From contig JAUHZM010000069.1 in NCBI GenBank assembly GCA_030426005.1, forward strand, positions 1 to 12,126: DNA of 12,126 nt, in the 5' to 3' direction. Shown piece by piece: positions 6,644 through 12,126 of the stretch. Positions within the stretch are counted from its first letter, which is position 1. Each line of letters opens with the position of its first letter. This DNA comes from Gammaproteobacteria bacterium. GTDB taxonomy: Bacteria; Pseudomonadota; Gammaproteobacteria; Arenicellales; Arenicellaceae. The position numbers and the translations under genes are program-made. The notes under the pieces were generated by a model that was not told where the DNA came from, did no database searches, and worked only from the letters and a program-made list of their open reading frames with translations.

Positions 6644-6841
6644 ATGCCAAAAATTAAAAGTAACAGTGGCGCGGCTAAGCGCTTCAAAAAAACTGGTAGC
6701 GGCAAATTCAAACGCTCTCAATCTCACTTGCGTCACATTCTGACCAAGAAATCTACTAAGCGTAAACGTCATTTGCGTCACGGCACGACTGCTGAGTCTT
6801 GCGATGCAAAACTGATCCAACGCATGTTGCCTTACGCATAA
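6644..6841 (+). CDS. rpmI: 50S ribosomal protein L35
   Basis: This 65-residue, very basic protein of the large subunit has the usual L35 length. It begins MPKIKSNSGAAKRFKKTGSG, continues with FKRSQSHLRHILTKKSTKRKRHL, and ends with the conserved IQRMLPYA. L35 binds 23S rRNA. GGAG at 6635-6638 lies 5 nt before the ATG. It follows infC after the structured leader and precedes rplT, the standard gammaproteobacterial order. Its translation is probably controlled by L20 through that leader. Confidence 0.98.
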   Translation: MPKIKSNSGAAKRFKKTGSGKFKRSQSHLRHILTKKSTKRKRHLRHGTTAESCDAKLIQRMLPYA

Positions 6842-6899
6842 GTCTTGTTACTTAGCGATTTTTCCCAAGCTTTATCAGCTTAGATTATTTGAGATTTTT

Positions 6900-6923
6900 A
6901 AAAGAGCCGAGGTGCTCTTTTTT
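6900..6923 (+). terminator. Weak terminator/attenuator-like hairpin between rpmI and rplT
   Basis: AAAAGAGC (6900-6907) and GCTCTTTT (6914-6921) form an 8-bp stem around CGAGGT, within a T-run of six that ends at 6923. Only the GAGC/GCTC part is strong, so termination would be partial. The rplT Shine-Dalgarno GGAG (6924-6927) follows at once, so the hairpin could also affect ribosome access. A second small hairpin (AAGCT/AGCTT, 6867-6881) lies just upstream. Confidence 0.55.
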
Positions 6924-6934
6924 GGAGAAAGAAA

Positions 6935-7294
6935 ATGCCAAGAGTTAAACGTGGTGTTACCGCCCGAGCTAAACACAAAAAAGTAATCAGCCAAGCTAAA
7001 GGCTACCGTGGACGTAATAAAAACGTTTTCCGCGTCGCCAAACAGGCTGTTACTCGTGCAGGTCAGTATGAGTACCGAGATCGTCGTCAACGCAAACGTC
7101 AATTCCGTCGTTTGTGGATCACACGTATCTCAGCTGCAGCCAAAGTAAACGGCATGAACTACAGCCGTTTTATCAATGGCTTGAGCAAAGCAGGTATCGA
7201 GTTGGATCGTAAAGTTCTGGCTGATATCGCAGTGCATGATGCAGCGGCATTTGCCCAGCTTGCAGAGAAAGCAAAAACTGCACTGGCCGCATAA
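6935..7294 (+). CDS. rplT: 50S ribosomal protein L20
   Basis: This 119-residue protein has the typical L20 length. The extended basic N-terminus MPRVKRGVTARAKHKKVI leads into AKGYRGRNKNVFRVAKQAV, then the helical globular part with YEYRDRRQRKRQFRRLWITR and INGLSKAGIELDRKVLADIA. L20 is needed for early 50S assembly, binding 23S rRNA domain II. In E. coli it also represses its own operon at the rpmI leader. GGAG at 6924-6927 lies 7 nt before the ATG. The hairpin with a T-run just upstream is the unusual part of its context. Confidence 0.98.
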   Translation: MPRVKRGVTARAKHKKVISQAKGYRGRNKNVFRVAKQAVTRAGQYEYRDRRQRKRQFRRLWITRISAAAKVNGMNYSRFINGLSKAGIELDRKVLADIAVHDAAAFAQLAEKAKTALAA

Positions 7295-7324
7295 TTCTGT
7301 TTCACGACAGAACTGAGTCCCTTT

Positions 7325-7353
7325 AAAAAGGAAGGCCTAGGCCTTCCTTTTTT
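7325..7353. terminator. Strong palindromic Rho-independent terminator between rplT and pheS
   Basis: Bases 7325-7352 are a perfect 28-nt palindrome centred on CCTAGG, folding into a GC-rich stem (GGAAGGC/GCCTTCC) flanked by A5 and T6. It begins 30 nt after rplT stops and ends 24 nt before pheS starts. An additional small hairpin TTCTGT/ACAGAA (7295-7312) precedes it. Its symmetry means it could act on either strand. Confidence 0.85.
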
Positions 7354-7377
7354 ATCTTTACGAGCGCGATAAAACCA

Positions 7378-8424
7378 ATGACGACACAACAGGATAGCTC
7401 TTTAGAATCGTTGCTGGCGGCCGCAAAGTCTGCCATTGATGCCGCTGAGAAGCCCAACGAACTAGAACAACTTAGAGTTCAGTATCTGGGCAAAAAAGGT
7501 GAGTTGACGAATCAGCTCAAGCAGATCGGTAGTCTGCCGCCGGAACAACGCCCATTATTTGGTGATCGAGTAAATCAGGTCAAACAGCAAGTGGCCGAGC
7601 ACTTGAACCTTCGCAAGGCGAAGCTGGATGCGGAAGCTTTGGCTGCTGCCATTGCCGCTGAATCCATTGACGTTACCTTGCCTGGTCGTGGCTTGCCAAG
7701 CGGTGGCTTACACCCGGTAACCCGCACCATGCAACGGATCGAAGATATTTTCGTGGCCATGGGTTTTGGGGTGGCAACGGGTCCTGAAATCGAAGACGAT
7801 TTTCACAACTTTGAAGCGCTCAATATTCCGGCCGAGCATCCTGCGCGCGCCATGCATGATACGTTCTACGTGGAGACAGACACACCGGCAGCGCACGATT
7901 ATTTGCTACGCACGCATACATCGCCGGTACAAGTACGTTACATGCTTAAGAATAAGCCGCCGATCAATATTATTGCGCCAGGGCGTGTTTACCGCTGTGA
8001 CTCAGATGTCACGCACACGCCGATGTTTCACCAGGTTGAAGGGCTGATGGTGGATGAGGGTATCTCATTTGCTGACCTTAAAGGCGTGCTCACGCACTTC
8101 CTGCAGCAGTTCTTTGAAGCGGATTTAAAGATTCGACTGCGTCCGTCTTATTTTCCGTTTACTGAGCCATCGGCTGAAGTCGATATCAGTTGTGTGTTCT
8201 GTGAGTCCGGTTGCCGAATTTGTAAGCAAACCGGCTGGATCGAAGTTCTTGGTAGCGGCATGGTGCACCCAGAAGTATTTCGCCACGTTGGCATCGACTC
8301 TGAAAAATACACCGGCTTTGCCTTTGGTTTGGGCGTAGAGCGACTAACCATGTTGCGCTACGGTGTCGATGACCTGCGACTGTTTTTTGATAATGACCTG
8401 AACTTCTTGGAGCAATTCAAATGA
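7378..8424 (+). CDS. pheS: Phenylalanine--tRNA ligase alpha subunit
   Basis: This is the catalytic subunit of the (alpha-beta)2 class II phenylalanyl-tRNA synthetase. The 348 residues start with an N-terminal helical arm that includes RVQYLGKKGELT (33-44). The class II core has motif 1 around 111-140 (GGLHPVTRTMQRIEDIF), motif 2 GRVYRCDSDVTHTPMFHQVEG (202-222, central part shown: YRCDSDVTHTPMFHQ) and motif 3 GFAFGLGVERLTMLRYG (313-329). Between AEVDI and GWIEVLGSG there is a Cys-rich insert with C272, C275, C279 and C282, lacking in E. coli PheS but known in Bacillus-type enzymes. The ATG is preceded by only a poor Shine-Dalgarno, yet the N-terminus fits the family. The stop overlaps the pheT start by 4 nt (ATGA), indicating translational coupling. 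Confidence 0.98.
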   Translation: MTTQQDSSLESLLAAAKSAIDAAEKPNELEQLRVQYLGKKGELTNQLKQIGSLPPEQRPLFGDRVNQVKQQVAEHLNLRKAKLDAEALAAAIAAESIDVTLPGRGLPSGGLHPVTRTMQRIEDIFVAMGFGVATGPEIEDDFHNFEALNIPAEHPARAMHDTFYVETDTPAAHDYLLRTHTSPVQVRYMLKNKPPINIIAPGRVYRCDSDVTHTPMFHQVEGLMVDEGISFADLKGVLTHFLQQFFEADLKIRLRPSYFPFTEPSAEVDISCVFCESGCRICKQTGWIEVLGSGMVHPEVFRHVGIDSEKYTGFAFGLGVERLTMLRYGVDDLRLFFDNDLNFLEQFK

Positions 8425-10823
8425 TCATTAGTGAACAATGGTTACGAGACTGGGTGGATGTTGATCTCAGTGCGCAAGAAATTGCCGATTGTCTGACCAA
8501 TGCAGGCTTAGAGGTCGATGGTGTCGAGGCAGTTGGGCAGCCGATTGATAATTTGCTTGTTGGCCGTGTTTTGTCGGTGACTAAACACCCGAACGCAGAC
8601 CGTTTAAACCTAACCACCGTGGATGTCGGCGAACAACAGTTAGAGATCGTTTGCGGTGCCAGCAATGTGCGTGAAGATTTGATCGTTGCGGTAGCAATGA
8701 TTGGCGCCAAGTTGCCAAACGGATTAAAGATCAAACGCGCGAAGGTTCGCGGTATTGAGTCCAACGGTATGCTGTGTTCGGCATCCGAGTTGGGGCTTGA
8801 AGAGTCGTCGGATGGGTTGATCGAACTCGACCCGGACGCTGAGATCGGTATGCGCGTTGACGAGTATCTTCAACTGGATGATCATTTGATCGATATCGAC
8901 TTAACGCCTAATCGAGGGGACTGTTTGAGTGTGCAGGGCGTGGCTCGTGAGTTGAATGTGCTTGCCAGCGGAAAATACCATCCACTCGATGTGGCAGAGA
9001 TTGCCAATGACATTGATGACGCATTCGGTGTCTCCCTGCTCGAACCTGACGCTTGCCCGCGTTATTTTGCGCGCGTGGTGCGTGGAATTGATTCAGAGGC
9101 GGTGACGCCGATCTGGATGCAGGAACGTTTGCGTCGTTCGGGTGTGCGCCCAATCAGTGCCATCGTGGATATCACCAACTACGTTATGTTGGAGCTGGGT
9201 CAGCCGATGCACGCTTTTGATCTCGCTAAACTCAACGGTGGCATTCAGGTGCGCTTTGCTCGGGATGGTGAGCTAATCACCTTGCTCGATGATTCTGAAG
9301 CGAAGTTAACCAGTGATACCCTAGTGATTGCAGATCAAGAGGCACCGGTTGCAATTGCCGGTGTCATGGGTGGTGCAGACAGCGCGATCGGCGACGATAC
9401 GGTTGATATCGTGCTTGAGTCAGCACACTTTACCCGCAAAGCGGTTGCCGGTACCGCGCGACGTTATGGACTCCATACTGAGAGCTCACAACGTTTTGAG
9501 CGCGGGGTTGATCCATTGCTCTGTGAACAAGCCATACAGCGGGCATCGGAATTGGTATTGGAGATTTGTGGTGGACAAGTTGGCCCAGTATGTCAATCCC
9601 AAGATCAGGTCGAAATCAGCGCGAAGCCATCTGTAGAGTTACGATTGAGTCGCCTTGAAAGTCTGCTGGGGATGTCACTCGATGCTGATGAAGTCTCGAA
9701 AATATTACATCGAATAGCCGACCAGGTTAGTGGCTCGGATGAAAAATGGGTGGTGACACCGCCTTCTTTTCGCTTTGATTTGGAACGTGAGGCAGACCTG
9801 GTGGAAGAGGTTGCCCGAGTCAAAGGTTATGACAATATCCCGGTGGCAATGCCACGCATTGCACCGCGCAGCGTCGTTGGCACGGAGTCTTATATTACCG
9901 ACCGACAGGTGCGGCAGTCCTTAGTTGCACGTGATTATCGCGAAGCCATTACATACAGTTTTATCGAGCCCAAATTACAACAGGCGTTCGATTCAGAGAC
10001 TCCAGTGCGGTTGGCTAATCCCTTGGCTGAAAATATGTCTGTGATGCGCACCAGTCTGATTCCAGGTTTGGTGCAGGCGCTTCAATTTAACCTGAATCGG
10101 CAGCGTGAGCGGGTGCGATTGTTTGAAGTTGGCGCGAGTTACCACAAAACAGAGTCGGGGTATCGCGAGGTAAAACGTCTCGCAGGCGTGGTTTGTGGTC
10201 TGCGGTCTCCCGCACAATGGGCGATAGGCGATGCGCAAAACGTTGATTTTTATGACATAAAAGCGGACTTAGACGCTGTACTTTCCTTGACCGGTCAGTC
10301 AAAGCCAATTATATTTGAACAGTCCACGCGATCTGCACTACACCCAGGGCAACAAGCCCTGCTTACCCGTGAGGTTGATGATGGTACGGGGAATGAGGAG
10401 TCTGTCGTAGAGATCGGATGGTTGGGTCGTCTACATCCTGAATTAGAGAAGCAGTTTGACGTACACAATGTGTTTGCCTTCGAGTTGAACTTGGAGACAG
10501 CATTGCTGGCGCGTCGCCCGTCTTTTACTACGGTCTCTCGTTATCCAAGTGTTAAGCGCGATATATCTGTTGTGGTAGACGATGCAGTGCCAGTTGCGGC
10601 ATTGATGCGCGCGGTAGAGAGCGAATTGGGAAGCCCGCTACGAAAGGTTGAACTTTTTGACGTATACCGCGGCGCAGGTGTATCTGAAGGCAGCAAGAGC
10701 GTGTCAATCAGTCTGGAGTTACGATTTGTTGATCGAACCATGACCGACGACGAAGTCGATACATTGTTCGCATCCGCTCGAGCCGTGCTCGAAAAAGAAT
10801 TTGGTGCCACACTGCGCAGTTAA
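8421..10823 (+). CDS. pheT: Phenylalanine--tRNA ligase beta subunit
   Basis: The beta subunit has 800 residues, close to the roughly 795 of E. coli. The order of domains is typical. An N-terminal EMAP/OB-type tRNA-binding domain is recognised by LLVGRVLSVTKHPNADRL (45-62) and VCGASNV. The B3/B4 editing domain contains VDITNYVMLELGQPMHAFD and AIAGVMGG. The B5 domain runs from about 405 to 480 and includes RFDLEREADLVEEVARVKGY. A catalytic-like core follows (AITYSFIEPKL, NPLAENMSVMRTSLIPGL). The C-terminal ferredoxin-like anticodon-binding domain starts near residue 706 (RYPSVKRDISVVVDD) and ends with VDRTMTDDEV. The start codon overlaps pheS, with GGAG at 8409-8412. An imperfect hairpin straddles the stop codon. 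Confidence 0.98.
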   Translation: MIISEQWLRDWVDVDLSAQEIADCLTNAGLEVDGVEAVGQPIDNLLVGRVLSVTKHPNADRLNLTTVDVGEQQLEIVCGASNVREDLIVAVAMIGAKLPNGLKIKRAKVRGIESNGMLCSASELGLEESSDGLIELDPDAEIGMRVDEYLQLDDHLIDIDLTPNRGDCLSVQGVARELNVLASGKYHPLDVAEIANDIDDAFGVSLLEPDACPRYFARVVRGIDSEAVTPIWMQERLRRSGVRPISAIVDITNYVMLELGQPMHAFDLAKLNGGIQVRFARDGELITLLDDSEAKLTSDTLVIADQEAPVAIAGVMGGADSAIGDDTVDIVLESAHFTRKAVAGTARRYGLHTESSQRFERGVDPLLCEQAIQRASELVLEICGGQVGPVCQSQDQVEISAKPSVELRLSRLESLLGMSLDADEVSKILHRIADQVSGSDEKWVVTPPSFRFDLEREADLVEEVARVKGYDNIPVAMPRIAPRSVVGTESYITDRQVRQSLVARDYREAITYSFIEPKLQQAFDSETPVRLANPLAENMSVMRTSLIPGLVQALQFNLNRQRERVRLFEVGASYHKTESGYREVKRLAGVVCGLRSPAQWAIGDAQNVDFYDIKADLDAVLSLTGQSKPIIFEQSTRSALHPGQQALLTREVDDGTGNEESVVEIGWLGRLHPELEKQFDVHNVFAFELNLETALLARRPSFTTVSRYPSVKRDISVVVDDAVPVAALMRAVESELGSPLRKVELFDVYRGAGVSEGSKSVSISLELRFVDRTMTDDEVDTLFASARAVLEKEFGATLRS

Positions 10824-10837
10824 TACTGAGCAGTGTG
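10808..10837 (+). other. Imperfect hairpin across the pheT stop codon, upstream of ihfA
   Basis: CACACTG (10808-10814) pairs with CAGTGTG (10831-10837), and inside it CAGT (10817-10820) pairs with ACTG (10825-10828). A 2x2 mismatch (CG/AG) separates the stems. The loop TAAT contains the pheT stop. No T-run follows, so it is not an intrinsic terminator. It ends 21 nt before the ihfA start codon and may affect mRNA processing or ihfA translation. Confidence 0.45.
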
Positions 10838-10858
10838 CCAAAACGTGTGAGTGGTTTT

Positions 10859-11170
10859 ATGGCAATTACAAAAGCAGAACTGGCAGTATCTCTCCATGAG
10901 GAGCTAGGACTCAATAAGCGAGAGTCCAAAGAGTTTGTGGAGCAGTTTTTTGAATCAATTAAATCGGCATTGGAAGAAGGTTCTTCGGTCAAGTTGTCGG
11001 GATTTGGTAATTTTGGTTTGCGTGACAAACCCGCGCGACCGGGCCGTAACCCAAAAACGGGTGAGGAGATTCCTATCTCTGCGCGTCGTGTGGTGACTTT
11101 TAAAGCCAGCCAAAAGTTGAAAGAAGCAATCGAGGCAAATGCGTCCAGTTTGCAGCAGTTATTCAAGTAA
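10859..11170 (+). CDS. ihfA: Integration host factor subunit alpha
   Basis: This 103-residue protein of the DNABII family forms the IHF heterodimer with IhfB. IHF binds WATCAA-type sites in the minor groove and bends DNA sharply. The sequence starts MAITKAELAVSLHEELGLNKRES, continues with VKLSGFGNFGLRDKPARPGRNPKTG, and shows PISARRVVTFKASQKLK. The arm proline in GRNPKTG is the intercalating residue. I chose ATG 10859 over an in-frame GTG at 10835 because the family begins MALTKAE/MAITKAE. GAGTGG (10849-10854) is a modest ribosome-binding site 4 nt upstream, and the GTG lies inside the hairpin over the pheT end. Its place directly after pheT is the conserved gammaproteobacterial order. Confidence 0.97.
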   Translation: MAITKAELAVSLHEELGLNKRESKEFVEQFFESIKSALEEGSSVKLSGFGNFGLRDKPARPGRNPKTGEEIPISARRVVTFKASQKLKEAIEANASSLQQLFK

Positions 11171-11183
11171 GCTGATCGGTGTT

Positions 11184-11212
11184 TTGACCGGTTGTTGGCC
11201 TTTTTCAACAAT
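11184..11212 (+). promoter_or_regulatory. Possible promoter for the MerR-family gene
   Basis: TTGACC (11184-11189) and AACAAT (11207-11212) are 17 bp apart, giving a good -35 and a mediocre -10. A small inverted repeat CGGT-N6-ACCG (11177-11190) overlaps the -35, and TTGTTG/CAACAA (11192-11211) can form a hairpin over the spacer. If used, the leader to the ATG at 11401 would be about 180 nt and is AT-rich. The gene may instead be read through from ihfA, since no clear terminator intervenes. Confidence 0.35.
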
Positions 11213-11400
11213 CAGTTACGCAATCGAGCGCGACAGTAGGTGGACGTTGCACACTCCGATAAACTTGATTAATAAAGCGCAGTAAATCGAAGTAATTTAA
11301 AGAAAAATAATTAGAAACCGGTGTTTGCACTGTACGGACGGCGCTGGTAGCTGATAAACTAACGAAATAAGAACAACTCGGCCATATTGGAAAAGCAATA

Positions 11401-11766
11401 ATGTTAGACCAAGGAGATAACGCAACTCTTCCCCCGATTCCAAGTAAGCGGTATTTTACTATTGGGGAAGTCAGTGAGTTGTGCATGGTCAAACCGCATG
11501 TATTGCGTTACTGGGAACAGGAATTTGCACAACTGAATCCAGTGAAGCGTCGTGGTAATCGACGTTACTATCAACGGCATGAAGTTCAGCTTATTCGACG
11601 TATTCGTAGTCTGTTGTACATCGAAGGGTTTACCATCAGTGGTGCCAAGAACCAGATTGAAATGGAAGCTGGCGGGCAATCGACACCGACCACACAAGTC
11701 AAGCGTCAGGTCGTTGCTGAGCTGATTTCTGAGATCGACGAAGTCGTCGCGATTCTCTCAGAGTAA
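11401..11766 (+). CDS. MerR-family transcriptional regulator (ihfA-linked)
   Basis: This is a 121-residue DNA-binding protein. The MerR winged helix-turn-helix spans about residues 18-88: RYFTIGEVSELCMVKPHVLRY, WEQEF, then NPVKRRGNRRYYQRHEVQLI and a recognition wing/helix with LLYIEGFTISGAKNQI. The C-terminal part is short (about 30 residues, QVVAELISEIDEVVAILSE) and probably a dimerisation helix. It has no cysteine metal-binding loop or drug-binding domain, so the effector is unknown. This short MerR protein next to ihfA is common in Gammaproteobacteria. The ribosome-binding site is weak; I kept ATG 11401 because the N-terminal PPIPSKRYFTIGEVSEL is the usual family start. Confidence 0.92.
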   Translation: MLDQGDNATLPPIPSKRYFTIGEVSELCMVKPHVLRYWEQEFAQLNPVKRRGNRRYYQRHEVQLIRRIRSLLYIEGFTISGAKNQIEMEAGGQSTPTTQVKRQVVAELISEIDEVVAILSE

Positions 11767-11895
11767 TTCTCCCCATCTATGATCGCCGTCGTGTGTGATG
11801 GCATCTCTAGTTCACGTTTAATTTATTAGGCTGCGCCCGCTGTAGGGTATGTTAAGGCCTTGTTTAATAATTGAGTTGTTCGATCGTTGAATGGT

Positions 11896-11919
11896 CGTCA
11901 TCGCTAAAGCGACGTTTTT
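11896..11919 (+). terminator. Weak terminator-like hairpin after the MerR-family gene
   Basis: CGTC-AT-CGC (11896-11904) can pair imperfectly with GCGACG (11909-11914) around TAAA, followed by five T residues (11915-11919). A second small hairpin CGGTT/AACCG (11920-11933) follows. The region 11767-11950 otherwise shows no gene that I can support. Confidence 0.35.
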
Positions 11920-11950
11920 CGGTTTATCAACCGTGTCACTAAAAGCATTA

Positions 11951-11977
11951 AAAAAGGCCGCTGATTGCGGCCTTTTT
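11951..11977. terminator. Bidirectional Rho-independent terminator
   Basis: AAAAAGGCCGC (11951-11961) and GCGGCCTTTTT (11967-11977) form a perfect 11-bp stem around TGATT. Being A- and T-flanked, it works on both strands. It would end the plus-strand ihfA-merR transcripts and the minus-strand gene whose stop lies at 12006-12008. Confidence 0.93.
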
Positions 11978-12005
11978 ACTTGAATTTTAGTACTCGAAAT
12001 ATCGA

Positions 12006-12126
12006 TTAGAATTCTTTTGAAATAGTGAAAACCAATCGATCATCCGTGTCAGGAATATCGTCGACTGCTTCAGTGTCCGTAGTGTAGTAAGTCAGATCAA
12101 GGCCAATGCCGCCGACTTCCATCGAG
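12006..12126 (-). CDS. C-terminus of an outer-membrane-like protein, resembling the Gcw_chp (TIGR02001) family (truncated by the window)
   Basis: The minus strand is open from the window edge to a TAA at 12006-12008, giving 39 visible residues. They include GGIGLDLTYYTTDTEA, an acidic turn DDIPDTDD, and the final strand RLVFTISKEF. The alternating aromatic/polar pattern and terminal Phe suit an outer-membrane beta-barrel. The ending (LVFTISKEF after an acidic loop) resembles the VVFSxSKxF tail of the uncharacterised Gcw_chp proteins. Family assignment rests on this short tail only. A bidirectional terminator lies 28 nt beyond its stop. Confidence 0.65.
   Translation of the reverse strand, partial: SMEVGGIGLDLTYYTTDTEAVDDIPDTDDRLVFTISKEF

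Noticed and set aside
6449..6820. Minus-strand 123-codon frame across the infC-rpmI gap
   Set aside because: It is antisense to rpmI and to the structured leader, with no domain, promoter or ribosome-binding site; the gap is better explained as an RNA regulatory region.
11260..11340. AT-rich stretch after ihfA considered as an IHF autoregulatory site
   Set aside because: AATCAA occurs on the minus strand but is not followed by the TTR half at the required spacing, so the IHF consensus is not met.

Overview
The window looks like a chromosomal segment of a non-enteric gammaproteobacterium, probably a marine or aquatic heterotroph. The main reason is the conserved translation/nucleoid block infC-rpmI-rplT-pheS-pheT-ihfA-merR, whose order and protein sequences are typical of Gammaproteobacteria. 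A large TonB-dependent outer-membrane receptor and a secondary amino-acid/dicarboxylate symporter nearby fit a nutrient-scavenging lifestyle. I see no insertion sequence, phage gene, CRISPR array or other mobile element.

Layout. Bases 1-1659 (+) hold the C-terminal part of a TonB-dependent receptor cut by the window edge. Bases 1891-3297 (+) encode a Glu/Leu/Phe/Val-type amino-acid dehydrogenase. It converges on a DAACS-family glutamate/dicarboxylate:cation symporter (3386-4687, -), and the two share a symmetric bidirectional terminator. A small YidB/DUF937-like protein (4949-5371, -) follows. A tRNA-Val(GAC) gene (5619-5695, +) lies divergent to it, with its own promoter and terminator.

From 5838 to 11766 (+) runs the translation cluster: infC (apparently starting at a rare ATA codon), rpmI, rplT, pheS, pheT (4-nt overlap with pheS), ihfA and a MerR-family regulator. 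The gammaproteobacterial neighbour thrS is absent upstream of infC, and infC has a good sigma70-type promoter of its own. No PheM-like leader peptide is visible before pheS; a strong palindromic terminator stands there instead. The far end (12006-12126, -) is the C-terminus of an outer-membrane-like protein whose tail resembles the Gcw_chp (TIGR02001) family.

How the genes work together. IF3, L35, L20 and both PheRS subunits serve translation, and IHF-alpha is a nucleoid protein. Regulation probably works at several layers: IF3 autocontrol through the non-canonical start codon, L20 control through a structured leader before rpmI, and growth-rate/stringent control through the GC-rich discriminators of the infC and tRNA-Val promoters. 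The dehydrogenase and symporter plausibly form a glutamate uptake/catabolism pair, although they are transcribed convergently.

I did not find a wholly new system. The most interesting signals are in the RNA-level regulation of the ribosomal-protein/PheRS cluster and in a cysteine-rich insertion in PheS.
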